Positions 48,623-57,582 of a stretch of 64,000 bases of DNA are shown piece after piece. The notes beneath the pieces were generated by a model, which saw nothing but the letters and a program-made list of their open reading frames with translations, did no database searches and was not told the DNA's origin. The first letter of the stretch is position 1. Every line of letters starts with the position of its first letter. Both the position numbers and the translations under genes were made by a program. The DNA lies in assembly GCA_019638615.1 (NCBI GenBank), contig JAHBTL010000004.1:62001-126000 (forward strand), written 5' to 3'. This DNA comes from Chitinophagaceae bacterium (lineage in GTDB: Bacteria > Bacteroidota > Bacteroidia > Chitinophagales > Chitinophagaceae).

Positions 48623-49030
48623 TTGAAAAAAAATCTTCTTACGCCTGTAGTGCTATTGTTTTTGTATATCGCAGCTTTTTCCCAAAAGGCAGACAGCATC
48701 TACTTTAATTTATATACCGATAGCCTTAAAAAAGGCGCTTACAATTATATCAACGTGGAAGGCAGGATGGCGGATGGTAAGATCCGCCCGCTTGACAGCT
48801 CTCAGCTGATTTTCATTTCATCGTATGGAAAATTCTCAGGCAACAGCCTTTGGCTCCCCTTTGAAACGACCGAAGAGAAGATAAACATTACAGTTCGGCA
48901 CAGGCAAAATCCGGCGCAGGTGATTCATCGTACCATATACATCAAGAAGAAAACAGACGACGGTAACCTGAAAACCGCGGACCAGGCGATGGAAGCGCCG
49001 GAAAGAAAAAACAGGAATCGGCGACAATGA
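48623..49030 (+). CDS. Secreted protein of unknown function, TTG start
   Basis: I do not recognise a family. The TTG at 48623 is chosen because it places a signal peptide at the N-terminus (KKNLLTPVVLLFLYIAAFSQ). A longer in-frame ATG at 48512 would extend into the nested inverted repeat. The mature 110 or so residues look all-beta, with LIFISSYGKFSGNSLWLPFETTEEKINITVRHRQNP, and end with a strongly basic tail (ERKNRNRRQ). Its stop overlaps the ATG of the SelT/SelW-type gene by 4 bp, indicating translational coupling. Confidence 0.6.
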   Translation: MKKNLLTPVVLLFLYIAAFSQKADSIYFNLYTDSLKKGAYNYINVEGRMADGKIRPLDSSQLIFISSYGKFSGNSLWLPFETTEEKINITVRHRQNPAQVIHRTIYIKKKTDDGNLKTADQAMEAPERKNRNRRQ

Positions 49031-49308
49031 AAAAAACAATATACATTGAATATTGCCCTCAATGCGGCTGGATGCTCCGTGCGGCCTATATGGCCCAGGA
49101 GATACTTACCACTTTTGCCGCAGATGTAAAAGGAGTGCTGCTGCTGCCCTCTGAAACAACCGGCCGTTATACGATAAGCATAGAGGATGCAATCCTATTC
49201 GACAGGAAAACAGAAGGGCGTTTCCCCGAAATAAAAGAGTTAAAGCAATTGATACGGGACATCGTCTGTCCCGGAAAGGACCTGGGGCATTCAGATAAAA
49301 GAAAGTAG
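49027..49308 (+). CDS. SelT/SelW/SelH (Rdx) family thioredoxin-fold protein
   Basis: The 93-residue protein begins KTIYIEYCPQCGWMLRAAYMAQEILTTF, with the redox motif CPQC (10-13) typical of Rdx selenoprotein W-like proteins; both positions are Cys here. FDRKTEGRFPEIKELKQLIRDIVCPGKDLGH is the family's end. These small thioredoxin-like proteins are linked to oxidative-stress defence, but their partners are not well known. It overlaps the upstream secreted-protein gene by 4 bp and converges with the RNase H-like gene. Confidence 0.9.
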   Translation: MKKTIYIEYCPQCGWMLRAAYMAQEILTTFAADVKGVLLLPSETTGRYTISIEDAILFDRKTEGRFPEIKELKQLIRDIVCPGKDLGHSDKRK

Positions 49309-49322
49309 CTAAGCGTTCCGGA

Positions 49323-49796
49323 TCAGTTCACCACTTTATTAGCGCAACTGCTGCTTGCAAAGGCTTCGGGTTTGGCTTTAAATGCAAAGCCCATACCCAG
49401 TATGTAGCCCATCGCTTCCCTTAATGCTTCATTGCTCTTAAAGTGAGGGTTGGTGTTGATGTCGGCATGCACTTCCATGTCTACATCGTACTGGGTAAAC
49501 AGATCGCAAAGCTCATACGCAATTTCAATGCTTTTGGCTACTTCCACCAGCATTCTTTCTTTGATGGAATACTGCTTCCTTGTTTTTTCGTTGTGGATGA
49601 ACATAAATCCACCGTGACCTTCCCGAAGAAATACAATAACCGTGGCAAATTCTGTTTCCGGGCCTTTTACCTGCGAGTCGGTGCCAATGCAAACTTTCAG
49701 GTGAAAGCCTTTTTGGGTTTCGCGGATAATGGCTTGTTTTACTTCTTCCTTGATGGGTAATTGGATCCGTTCTCCGTTAAATTTTCTCCATAACAT
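49323..49796 (-). CDS. RNase H-like YkuK/DUF458 family protein
   Basis: The 157-residue cytoplasmic protein matches DUF458: HLKVCIGTDSQVKGPETEFATVIVFLREGHGGFMFIHNE, then IKERMLVEVAKSIEIAYEL and MEVHADINTNPHFKSNEALREAMGYILGMGFAFKAKPEAFASSSCANKVVN. The Asp, Glu and Asp residues in these segments fit a RNase H-like metal site. The biochemical role is unknown; the Bacillus member YkuK is linked to stress or competence conditions. It is the third minus-strand gene of a loosely spaced group of three. Confidence 0.88.
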   Translation of the reverse strand: MLWRKFNGERIQLPIKEEVKQAIIRETQKGFHLKVCIGTDSQVKGPETEFATVIVFLREGHGGFMFIHNEKTRKQYSIKERMLVEVAKSIEIAYELCDLFTQYDVDMEVHADINTNPHFKSNEALREAMGYILGMGFAFKAKPEAFASSSCANKVVN

Positions 49797-49873
49797 ATAA
49801 TAATGGGTTTTCCGAATTTACGGTTTTTTTGGAAAGTGCCCTATTCATCAAAATTATTTTATTGTCAGGAGGG

Positions 49874-50245
49874 TTAATATTGCCCCGTACTCAGCAGCAC
49901 CAGCGTACAGGCATGTACAGGCGATATGCCGTTTTGCCCGGCAAGCTTTTCCAATTCCGGGTTTTCGGCGCCGGGGTTAAATATAATACGCCGCGGATGC
50001 AGGGATAGGATATAATCGTAGTATGCTTCCTGGTTATGGCGGTTAAGGTATAGCGTTACGGTGTCTATATTGTCGAAATATTTTTTTTCTGTTTCGATAG
50101 CCACGTCTTTTACGCGTGCTTTTTTCTTTCCGATGGCTTCCACAGGATGCCCCTTCGCCCGCAATTGATTCAATGCGAGATAGCTGTAGCGCGACGGATC
50201 ATCGGAGGCACCCAGTATAAGCGTTTTCTTTTTAGCTGTATCCAT
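49874..50245 (-). CDS. CoA-binding domain protein
   Basis: A 123-residue Rossmann-fold protein with KKKTLILGASDDPSRYSYLALNQLRAKGHPVEAIGKKK, VKDVAIETEKKYFDNIDTVTLYLNRHNQEAYYDYIL and RIIFNPGAENPELEKLAGQNGISPVHACTLVLL, which is the pattern of stand-alone CoA_binding_2 proteins (YccU/YneT-like). They bind CoA or related nucleotides but have no assigned reaction. It lies between the DUF458 and DUF72 genes with gaps of about 75 bp and may be monocistronic. Confidence 0.88.
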   Translation of the reverse strand: MDTAKKKTLILGASDDPSRYSYLALNQLRAKGHPVEAIGKKKARVKDVAIETEKKYFDNIDTVTLYLNRHNQEAYYDYILSLHPRRIIFNPGAENPELEKLAGQNGISPVHACTLVLLSTGQY

Positions 50246-50318
50246 ATTGTAATGGGTTATAAAATTATGTCATCTCTTTCAAATGGCATTGTTAACCGGT
50301 CATTGGATGCGCTTACTG

Positions 50319-51089
50319 CTAAAAAACACTCGCAGCATTGCACAATTGCTGAAGCGTCAGGGCATTTTCGAAAGCGTTGCCGATGGTATTGTTGAAATAT
50401 GCATATACTTCTTTGCCCGACCTTTGCCAGTTTACAATTTGCCTGGCAGTTTGCCGCAGCTCCTGCAGAGAGTAGCTGCCCTTATAATCTCCGTTTTTTC
50501 CATGAAAGCGCAGGTAAACAAATGATGCGTTCTCGTTTAATTGCTGCATGGCTGATGCAGGCATATCGTGCAGCACAACAGCAGCATGATAATGGTCGAG
50601 CATCTGGTAAATAGCTTTGATATACCAGCTTTTATCCCTGAATTCTACTGCTATTTTCCACTCCTGTCCTTTGTTGTCCGGCCGGGTGATCCTTTTTAAA
50701 ATTTTTTCGACCTGTTTATGATAGGTTACTTTAATGCTTGCCGGAAATTGTATTAGCAAACAACCTTTCTTATTGCCAACTTCGTTTACCGCCCGCATAA
50801 AAAAATCGATGTCTGATGGTTGCCAGGCTGTAGCATGAGTAATACCACGCCAGAGCTTTATAGTAAATTCAAAATCATGTGGAACTTCTTCCGACCATTT
50901 TTGAAAGGTGACTGCCCGGGGTATTTTATAAAAAGGACTATTTAATTCAGCGGTATTAAAAAGAGAAGAAAAATAAGCAAGCCTGCTTGCAGTTTTGAAC
51001 TCTTCCGGAAAAGTGCTTTTGGGTCCCGGCAAAACAACGTTGCTGGTCCCTATTCTGATCTGAGGGTTCATATAAGCAATCGTTGTCAT
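50319..51089 (-). CDS. DUF72 family protein
   Basis: The 256-residue protein has the DUF72 TIM-barrel pattern: IRIGTSNVVLPGPKSTFPEEFKTASRLAYFSSLFNTAELNSPFYKIPRAVTFQKWSEEVP, GCLLIQFPASIKV, WKIAVEFRDKSWY and FVYLRFHGKNGDYKGSYS, ending with VYAYFNNTIGNAFENALTLQQL. DUF72 proteins bind a metal or phosphate and have no known reaction. It is 60 bp from the GNAT gene on the same strand. Confidence 0.93.
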   Translation of the reverse strand: MTTIAYMNPQIRIGTSNVVLPGPKSTFPEEFKTASRLAYFSSLFNTAELNSPFYKIPRAVTFQKWSEEVPHDFEFTIKLWRGITHATAWQPSDIDFFMRAVNEVGNKKGCLLIQFPASIKVTYHKQVEKILKRITRPDNKGQEWKIAVEFRDKSWYIKAIYQMLDHYHAAVVLHDMPASAMQQLNENASFVYLRFHGKNGDYKGSYSLQELRQTARQIVNWQRSGKEVYAYFNNTIGNAFENALTLQQLCNAASVF

Positions 51090-51149
51090 TGTAAATGTTC
51101 ATTTCCGGAAGCTTATAATGAACATGCAAATATGATGCCTCTGATTCCC

Positions 51150-51866
51150 TCATGAATGACCGGCTTTGTGTATTAGCCAAAACGAAATATACCTCCTGAG
51201 CCTGAAACCCATATATTCGTACAGACTGATAGCGCGTTGATTGCTTTTGGCCACATGCAAAAAAGGAACAATGCCAGCCGATTGATGGAGAAAGATCAGT
51301 TTTTGTATCAGTTGCTGCGCATATTGCCTGCCGGTAAAATCAGGATGTGTACAAATAGCACTCAATTCTGTAAAACCATTCAAACACATGCGTTCTCCTG
51401 CCATCGCTACCAGTTTTCCTGACTGCCTGATACCAAAATAATTTCCCATGCGCGGGGTGTCTGGCAGGTAATAACCTGGTTGTATGGCATGGATGAAGTT
51501 AAACATTTCAATTTTATCCCTTTCCGTTAACTGTTCTGCAATGTCTGTGGCAGGCGCAGCAGCAACCGGCTGCGGGCAAACCATCTGGGCGCAAACCAGC
51601 TCGCTTTTTAATTTCCAGCCTTCAATAAGCGGCGGCAGATCGCCGATGATAAAAAAACTTTCTCCCGCGCTTAACAGCGCATCCAGCATATTAGCCGAAC
51701 CGGCATCGGGAGATTTCAGCCCTGCAAAAGAAACCACACCTGGAATATATCGCTTAGCCATATCGTTTCCCAGGGAGAGCGTACTATGAACAGAAGCAAG
51801 GGCGTGCCATGCAGGATTGTCAAGTTGTTGAACAGGTTCGTCCACAGGACTGGTTGCTTTGAGCAT
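51150..51866 (-). CDS. GNAT-family N-acetyltransferase
   Basis: The ATG at 51866 (MLKATSPVDEPVQQLDNPAWHAL) is slightly preferred to one 18 bp upstream. The 238-residue protein has a C-terminal GNAT domain: YFGIRQSGKLVAMAGERMCLNGFTELSAICTHPDFTGRQYAQQLIQKLIFLHQSAGIVPFLHVAKSNQRAISLYEYMGF, which includes the Q/RxxGxG/A acetyl-CoA loop in the form TGRQYAQ. This is the FR47-like arrangement, with the N-terminal half probably a pseudo-GNAT domain. Substrate unknown. Confidence 0.87.
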   Translation of the reverse strand: MLKATSPVDEPVQQLDNPAWHALASVHSTLSLGNDMAKRYIPGVVSFAGLKSPDAGSANMLDALLSAGESFFIIGDLPPLIEGWKLKSELVCAQMVCPQPVAAAPATDIAEQLTERDKIEMFNFIHAIQPGYYLPDTPRMGNYFGIRQSGKLVAMAGERMCLNGFTELSAICTHPDFTGRQYAQQLIQKLIFLHQSAGIVPFLHVAKSNQRAISLYEYMGFRLRRYISFWLIHKAGHS

Positions 51867-52008
51867 AATGCAAATTACAGACATTATTGTTTGCCGGTAA
51901 CAACCATCATCAACATCAATAACATTTTTTTAACGTTGATGTAAGCATGATGGTAAAGTTTTAGATACGTTTATTAAGTCAACGCATTCCTCATATAAAA
52001 CCATTTTT

Positions 52009-52374
52009 ATGAAACTCATGAATGTAAGATCAATAGTATCTGCTGCATGTTTTGCTTTTTTAGTGATGTTTTCTGCAGCGGCAATAGCCCAGGATAAAAG
52101 CCCCGAAGAAAAAGCAAAAATGATATCCGATAAAATGAAAACTGAGCTTACGCTGTCTGATGAGCAATACCAGAAGATACAGGCAATTAATCTTGATTTT
52201 GTTACAAAAAAGTCGGAGATAAAAAAAGAAGGTGAAGATAAAGCCGCGTGGGAAGAAAAGATGAAACCTGTAAAAGAAGAATATGCCAGGGCGCTGAAAG
52301 ACGTACTTACTCCCGAACAGTTTACCAAATATGAATCGATGAAGAAAGATATGAAAACTAAAGAAAAACATTAG
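52009..52374 (+). CDS. Small secreted helical protein, DUF4890/Spy-like
   Basis: A 121-residue protein with signal peptide ending near AAAIAQ. The mature part is highly charged and helical (EEKAKMISDKMKTELTLSDEQYQKIQAINLDF, PVKEEYARALKDVLTPEQFTKYESMKKDMK) and carries the LTxEQ-x-KYE motif of Spy/CpxP-like and DUF4890 periplasmic proteins, which act as chaperones or bind metals. It is monocistronic, followed by a strong terminator. Confidence 0.75.
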   Translation: MKLMNVRSIVSAACFAFLVMFSAAAIAQDKSPEEKAKMISDKMKTELTLSDEQYQKIQAINLDFVTKKSEIKKEGEDKAAWEEKMKPVKEEYARALKDVLTPEQFTKYESMKKDMKTKEKH

Positions 52375-52391
52375 CAGGTATATATACATCT

Positions 52392-52428
52392 AAAAAACCC
52401 GTATTGCACTGTGCAGTACGGGTTTTTT
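52392..52428 (+). terminator. Rho-independent terminator after the Spy-like gene
   Basis: AAAAAACCCGTA (52392-52403) and TACGGGTTTTTT (52417-52428) form a 12-bp stem, with an inner TGCAC/GTGCA extension. The T6 run makes it effective rightward, and the A6 run makes it work leftward too. Confidence 0.92.
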
Positions 52429-52629
52429 AATGCCTGAAATTCCAGTTGGTGATGCGTATTTTGTTTACCGTATACTCCCTTAGAAAGTTTGAAGAGACCG
52501 ATGCAATACTTCTCCGTATCCCGAAATTTATTAGGTCATCCCATCAACTTTTGTAACTTTAGCCAATCGGCCTGTACAAACATGTTGGCATGATCAGAAC
52601 GTTTGCAGATTATTAAACATACATGCGAA

Positions 52630-53514
52630 ATGAATAGTATTACCCGGCGTAAATTCTTACAACAAGCTTCTGTTACCGGTTTGGGGCTCGCTTCCGTTGG
52701 AACATTCAGCGGCTTTAACAAAGTGGCTCCGGCAATGAAGTTCGGGCTGGTTACCTATCAATGGGGAAGGGACTGGGATTTGCCTGTATTGCTTGCCAAT
52801 TGTGAAAAAACGGGATTTACAGGCGTGGAATTGCGTACACAGCATGCGCATAAGGTTGAGATTGATCTTTCGGCTGCCCGGCGCGCCGAAGTAAAAAAGA
52901 TGTTTGCAGGCAGCGGGGTTACCTGTATCGGATACGGCTCTAACTTTGAATACCACAGCCCCGATCCCGCAGTGGTGAAAAAAAATATAGAGGATACAAA
53001 GTTGTATCTTCAGTTGTGTAAGGATATTGGCGCTACCGGTATCAAGGTTAAGCCCAATGATCTTCCTGCTGATGTGCCTAAGGAAAAAACGATCGCACAG
53101 ATTGCAGCTTCTTTTAACGAGGTAGGGAAATTTGCCGCGAACTTGGGACAGTTGGTGAGGGTTGAAGTACATGGCAGGCATACGCAGGAGCTGCCGAATA
53201 TGAAAGCCATATTTGACCAGGTAACAGAACCGAATGTAAAAATCTGCTGGAATTGCAATCCTGAAGATCTGCTGCCACCGGGACTGGAAAAGAATTTTGA
53301 TTCGGTAAAAAAATGGTTTGGAGATACCGTGCACGTGCGTGAACTGAATTCAACCGATTATCCCTATCAGCAACTGATGAATCTTTTTACAGCTATCAGT
53401 TACAAAGGCTGGATCTTACTGGAGGCCAGGACTGAACCTGCCGACAGGGTGGCTGCAATGAAGGAGCAGTTAACAATATTTAACCAGATGGTTTCGAATG
53501 CAAAAAGAAAATAA
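52630..53514 (+). CDS. Exported TIM-barrel sugar isomerase/epimerase family protein
   Basis: The ATG at 52630 gives the Tat signal MNSITRRKFLQQASVTGLGLAS; the longer frame adds nine residues before it. The 294-residue protein has the AP-endonuclease-2 TIM barrel with MKFGLVTYQWGRDWDLPVLLANCEKTGFTGVELR, CIGYGSNFEYHSPD, VRVEVHGRHTQELPNMKAIFDQV and HVRELNSTDYPYQQLM. It begins a group with an exported Gfo/Idh/MocA oxidoreductase 57 bp downstream and a haem lipoprotein after that. It probably acts on an oxidised sugar in the periplasm. Confidence 0.85.
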   Translation: MNSITRRKFLQQASVTGLGLASVGTFSGFNKVAPAMKFGLVTYQWGRDWDLPVLLANCEKTGFTGVELRTQHAHKVEIDLSAARRAEVKKMFAGSGVTCIGYGSNFEYHSPDPAVVKKNIEDTKLYLQLCKDIGATGIKVKPNDLPADVPKEKTIAQIAASFNEVGKFAANLGQLVRVEVHGRHTQELPNMKAIFDQVTEPNVKICWNCNPEDLLPPGLEKNFDSVKKWFGDTVHVRELNSTDYPYQQLMNLFTAISYKGWILLEARTEPADRVAAMKEQLTIFNQMVSNAKRK

Positions 53515-53571
53515 CATTTATTTGCCTGGAAAAGTAACAACGATTTGCTCATTTAAACATATACAAAAATC

Positions 53572-54966
53572 ATGGAGGAATTAAATAACCCTGGTAATTC
53601 GCGAAGGGATTTCATTAAAAAAACCGCTATGGCAGGAGCCGGACTAACCATTGGAGGAATGGGCTTTACTGCTAAATCGTATGCTTCTATTCCCGGCGCC
53701 AACGACCGGCTCACGATGGCCGTTATCGGTATTCACGGTCAGGGACAAACGCACATAGACAGTTGGTGCGGGCTTAAAAACAGTAAAAATGTACGGCTTA
53801 AAACACTCTGTGATGCAGATGAGCAATGGTTTGCATCTCGTGCAAAAACAGTAGCCGATAAAACCGGCGAGAAACCTGTTACGGAATGGGATATGCGCAA
53901 AGTGTTCGATGACAAGGAAATCGATGCTGTATCGTTTGCAACGCCTAACCACTGGCATGCGCTCGGTACCATTTGGGCCTGCCAGGCAGGAAAACATGTA
54001 TATGTAGAGAAACCCGCCTCACATGATGTATGGGAAGGGCGCAAAATGATAGAAGCGGCGCGCAAATACAATCGTCGTGTACAGGTTGGTTTTCAAAATC
54101 GCTCTTTTGCCAATGTAATAGAAGCCATTAAATTTTTGCACGACGGAGGAATCGGAGATGTATATATGGCGAGGGGACTTTGTATTAAGCCCCGCGACCC
54201 TTTTGGTATAGCCAAAGACAGCGCTCCTCCGGCCACCTTGCATTACGATCGCTGGCTGGGACCTGTAACCTACAGGCCCTACAATGAAAAGAAGGGGCAT
54301 TACAACTGGCACTGGTTCTGGGATACCGGCAACGGCGATACCGGCAACCAGGGCCCGCACCAGTTTGATATAGCCCGCTGGGGGTTGAACAAAAACGAAC
54401 ATCCTGTTTCTGTGTATTCTACCGGGGGAGTGTACGGTTTTAACCCCAAAGAATGTGCGCAGGAAACCCCCACGCTGCAGTCTTCTTTGTTTAAATACCA
54501 GGACGGTAAAATGCTGGAATTTGAAACAAGAGGAGGTTACTCCAATGCCGAATCTTCTCTTGATACCAGGATAGGAAATATTTTCTTTGGTACCGAAGGG
54601 TATCTTGAGCTGGATGGACAGACCTGGAAGGCTTTTCGTAAAAGAGAAAAAGAACCGTTTGCCGGCTCAAAGGCAGCGGCTCCCAAGCCTGTAGATCCGC
54701 GCACCCCTCCGGGAGGAACCGAGCATTACGCTAATTTTATAGATGCTGTACGCGCCGGCAGCGACGATGCATTGAATTGCGATATCAATACAGGATTTTA
54801 CTCTTCAACATTGCCATTGCTTGCCAATATTTCGTACAGGCTTAACCGCGAATTGAAATTCATGGGTGGCGACAGGGACAGGGAAAAATTCGTGAACGAT
54901 ACCGAAGCAGACGCTATGCTCACCCGTGAGTACCGTCCGCCCTATATTGTACCCGACCAGGTATAG
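53572..54966 (+). CDS. Tat-exported Gfo/Idh/MocA family oxidoreductase
   Basis: The 464-residue protein begins MEELNNPGNSRRDFIKKTAMAGAGLTIGG, a Tat signal, so its NAD(P) must be carried folded through the membrane and held tightly, as in glucose-fructose oxidoreductase. The Rossmann motif is AVIGIHGQGQTHIDSW and the EKP motif is KHVYVEKPASHDVWEG. GDTGNQGPHQFDIARWGL holds the catalytic Asp/His pair, and NADH-site residues precede NHWHALGTIWAC. It probably oxidises a glycoside or sugar in the periplasm. It lies in a group with TIM-barrel and haem-lipoprotein genes. Confidence 0.92.
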   Translation: MEELNNPGNSRRDFIKKTAMAGAGLTIGGMGFTAKSYASIPGANDRLTMAVIGIHGQGQTHIDSWCGLKNSKNVRLKTLCDADEQWFASRAKTVADKTGEKPVTEWDMRKVFDDKEIDAVSFATPNHWHALGTIWACQAGKHVYVEKPASHDVWEGRKMIEAARKYNRRVQVGFQNRSFANVIEAIKFLHDGGIGDVYMARGLCIKPRDPFGIAKDSAPPATLHYDRWLGPVTYRPYNEKKGHYNWHWFWDTGNGDTGNQGPHQFDIARWGLNKNEHPVSVYSTGGVYGFNPKECAQETPTLQSSLFKYQDGKMLEFETRGGYSNAESSLDTRIGNIFFGTEGYLELDGQTWKAFRKREKEPFAGSKAAAPKPVDPRTPPGGTEHYANFIDAVRAGSDDALNCDINTGFYSSTLPLLANISYRLNRELKFMGGDRDREKFVNDTEADAMLTREYRPPYIVPDQV

Positions 54967-54975
54967 GCAATAAGC

Positions 54976-55103
54976 GGGTGCATTCCAAATTGGTCTCGCT
55001 GGCGCGCCCGCAAAAACACAGAATATACCCTTTTTTGGCCGCAGATCCACAGATTTAATCTGCGCGTCTGCGGCATTTTCTATATAGGGGTATATATAAT
55101 TTG
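54976..55103. repeat. Palindromic-core element in the spacer before the second haem lipoprotein gene
   Basis: The left end GGGTGCATTCCAAAT (54976-54990) is the same as the right-end arm of the 44769 element, read inward. The core (GCCGCAGATCC...GCGTCTGCGGC) is at 55038-55074. The right part (CTATATAGGGGTATATATAA from 55080) matches, in reverse, a stretch at 18862-18882 in the 18731 element. No target duplication was found, so this copy may be truncated. Confidence 0.6.
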
Positions 55104-55166
55104 TTTAAAGGGAGATCAACCAGCATACATTGTATCTGTTTCAACCGGTAAAGGATCTGCGTTTTA

Positions 55167-57461
55167 ATGAACAACAAAATATTTAAGATCGGGCTTGCAG
55201 GAATCATCCTGGGTGCGATAGGTTTTATATCCTGTAAAGACAGAAATGTTGCGGAAAACGATTACAGCAGCGATGAAATAATAGCGCGGGCTCCCGTGCT
55301 GTCTCCCGAAACGTCTATAAAGCATATGCACGCAGAAGAAGGTTTTGAGGTTAAGCCTGTATGTGCTGAACCCCTGATCAGTTCGCCGGTAGCAATGACT
55401 TTTGATGAGAAAGGACGCATATGGGCCGTAGAAATGATCGGCTATATGCCCGATACGTTGGGTACGGGTGAAGAGGTTGCGAATGGAAAAATTGTAATTC
55501 TCGAGGATAAAGACAAAGATGGCGTTTACGACACCAGGAAGGTATTTATGGATTCGCTGGTGCTGCCACGCGCCATTTGTTTAATTGACGGTGGTGTGCT
55601 GGTGGCAGAGCCGCCTCGGCTTTTGTACGTGAAGATTGATCATGACAGCGCCGGGAAGAAAACAATAGTGGATACAGCTTATGCAGAGGGTGGCAATGTA
55701 GAGCATCAGCCAAATGGATTGTTGCGGGCGATGGACAACTGGATATACAATGCCAAATCCTCCAAACGCTACAGGAAAAAAGGAGATCAATGGCTGATAG
55801 AAAAAACACATTTCAGGGGGCAGTGGGGCATATCGCAGGATGACTTCGGAAGATTGTTCTACAACAACAATTCACAAAACCTGATCGGCGATTATTTTCT
55901 GCCGGGTTTTGGGAGTGCCAATAAGAACCAGAAAAAAGTATCGGGCTTTGATACAGATATTGTGAAAGACAACCGTGTGTATCCTGCCCGCCCAACGCCG
56001 GGTGTAAACAGGGGGTATATGAAAGACATCCTGGACGATAGACTGCGACTGGTGAATTTTACAGCCGCTTCCGGCCCGGTTATTTACAGGGGCGATTTAT
56101 TTAAGAAAGATTATTACCAGAATGCATTTGTGCCCGAACCGTCGGCTAATCTTATCAAAAGAAATATACTTACTCAGGATGGATATGCGATCACGGGCCG
56201 CCAGGCTTATAGCGGAAAAGAGTTCCTGACCAGCGTTGATGAACGGTTCCGCCCGGTAAGTTTATATAACGGGCCCGACGGCGCTTTATACATTGTAGAT
56301 ATGTACAGGGGCATCATTCAGCACAAAACCTATCTTACGCCTTATCTTAAAAATGAAATCAGCAAAAGGTCGCTTACCTCACCGCTGAACTGCGGCCGCA
56401 TTTATAAGGTGGCTCCCGCAGGCAGCAGTTCAGCGAATATAGCACTTCCAAACCACCCGGACTCGCTTGTAGCCCTGCTTTCATCGCCTAACGGCTGGGT
56501 GCGCGACAAGGCACAGCAGATGCTGGTAGACGGAAAGCCGGAGGCGGCTATTCCATTGCTGAAAAAAAATATTGAATCATCTGCATCACCTGTCCTGATC
56601 ATCCACTCATTGTGGACACTTGAAGGATTGAACGCATTGGATAAGGAAGAGGTAATGTCCTTACTCGGGCATCCGGATGGCGCTGTGCGGTCGCATGCCG
56701 TTGCTGTACTGTTGTCTGTAATGGATAAAAATAACTATAAAGAGTATGCGCCTGTATTAAAGCAGATGATACAACAAAAAGACAGCATAGTGGCGCCCTA
56801 TATAGGATTTCTTGCAAAAAAAGCGGGATCAATCGACCCGAAAGATGCCAGGGAGTGGCTGCTTGCGCTGGCGGTTACATTTCCCGGAAACGCATTTGTG
56901 GCCGATGCGATTATCAGTAACCTGGAGAATGAGGAAACTCTTTTTTACCGGAAAATTGTAAAAGCAATCCCCGATACCAACCTGGCTATCCACAAGCGTT
57001 TTCAAAAGGTGATCAGCGACATTAAAAATAACCAGTTGGCGGCCAACAGTAAACAATTAAAGGAACAATATCCAAAAGGAGTACAGTTGTTTCAAACGAT
57101 TTGTCAAACCTGTCATGGAGCAGATGGTAACGGCATCGCTTCGTTAGCGCCTCCTCTCAATAACTCTGACTGGGTTACAGGAAATAAAAACAAATTAATA
57201 GCCATTGCATTATACGGGCTTTCAGGACCTGTTAAAGTGCAGAACAAATTATATAAAGCGCCCGAGATCAACGGGGATATGCCCGGGATTGCTTCTAACA
57301 AAGAGATCGGTGATGAAGAGATTGCGCAGGTATTAAGCTATATCCGGAAAAGCTGGAACAACAATGCCGGAGCCATTACAAAAGAGGAAGTTACCGGTGT
57401 CCGGCAGAGGTTTAAAAGCCGCCAGAATGCATTCAGCATGGAAGAGCTGAATGACTGGTAA
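55167..57461 (+). CDS. PVC-type membrane-bound dehydrogenase lipoprotein with C-terminal cytochrome c
   Basis: The 764-residue protein has a lipoprotein signal (MNNKIFKIGLAGIILGAIGFISC, Cys23), an N-terminal dehydrogenase beta-propeller region (EGFEVKPVCAEPLISSPVAMTFDEKGRIWAVEMIGYMPDT, NGPDGALYIVDMYRGIIQHKTYL), HEAT-like repeats and a cytochrome c domain with CQTCH (646-650). It is a close paralogue of the 2416 gene in domain order and motifs. It may accept electrons from exported sugar-oxidising enzymes such as the Gfo/Idh/MocA gene 200 bp upstream, passing them to a membrane oxidase. Substrate unknown. Confidence 0.86.
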   Translation: MNNKIFKIGLAGIILGAIGFISCKDRNVAENDYSSDEIIARAPVLSPETSIKHMHAEEGFEVKPVCAEPLISSPVAMTFDEKGRIWAVEMIGYMPDTLGTGEEVANGKIVILEDKDKDGVYDTRKVFMDSLVLPRAICLIDGGVLVAEPPRLLYVKIDHDSAGKKTIVDTAYAEGGNVEHQPNGLLRAMDNWIYNAKSSKRYRKKGDQWLIEKTHFRGQWGISQDDFGRLFYNNNSQNLIGDYFLPGFGSANKNQKKVSGFDTDIVKDNRVYPARPTPGVNRGYMKDILDDRLRLVNFTAASGPVIYRGDLFKKDYYQNAFVPEPSANLIKRNILTQDGYAITGRQAYSGKEFLTSVDERFRPVSLYNGPDGALYIVDMYRGIIQHKTYLTPYLKNEISKRSLTSPLNCGRIYKVAPAGSSSANIALPNHPDSLVALLSSPNGWVRDKAQQMLVDGKPEAAIPLLKKNIESSASPVLIIHSLWTLEGLNALDKEEVMSLLGHPDGAVRSHAVAVLLSVMDKNNYKEYAPVLKQMIQQKDSIVAPYIGFLAKKAGSIDPKDAREWLLALAVTFPGNAFVADAIISNLENEETLFYRKIVKAIPDTNLAIHKRFQKVISDIKNNQLAANSKQLKEQYPKGVQLFQTICQTCHGADGNGIASLAPPLNNSDWVTGNKNKLIAIALYGLSGPVKVQNKLYKAPEINGDMPGIASNKEIGDEEIAQVLSYIRKSWNNNAGAITKEEVTGVRQRFKSRQNAFSMEELNDW

Positions 57462-57582
57462 GCGTGGTTCAATTGCGGAGAAAAAAATGCAGGCTGTTTT
57501 TCCTATATCACTTTAAACGCAACCGGTGGCGCCATTAATTTAGCTCCGTTTTTCAGTTTCACGATCACGAAGAAGGGTTCGG

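Noticed and set aside
52657-53334. 225-codon minus-strand frame opposite the TIM-barrel gene
   Set aside because: Shadow of the 52630-53514 gene, which has a Tat signal and family motifs.
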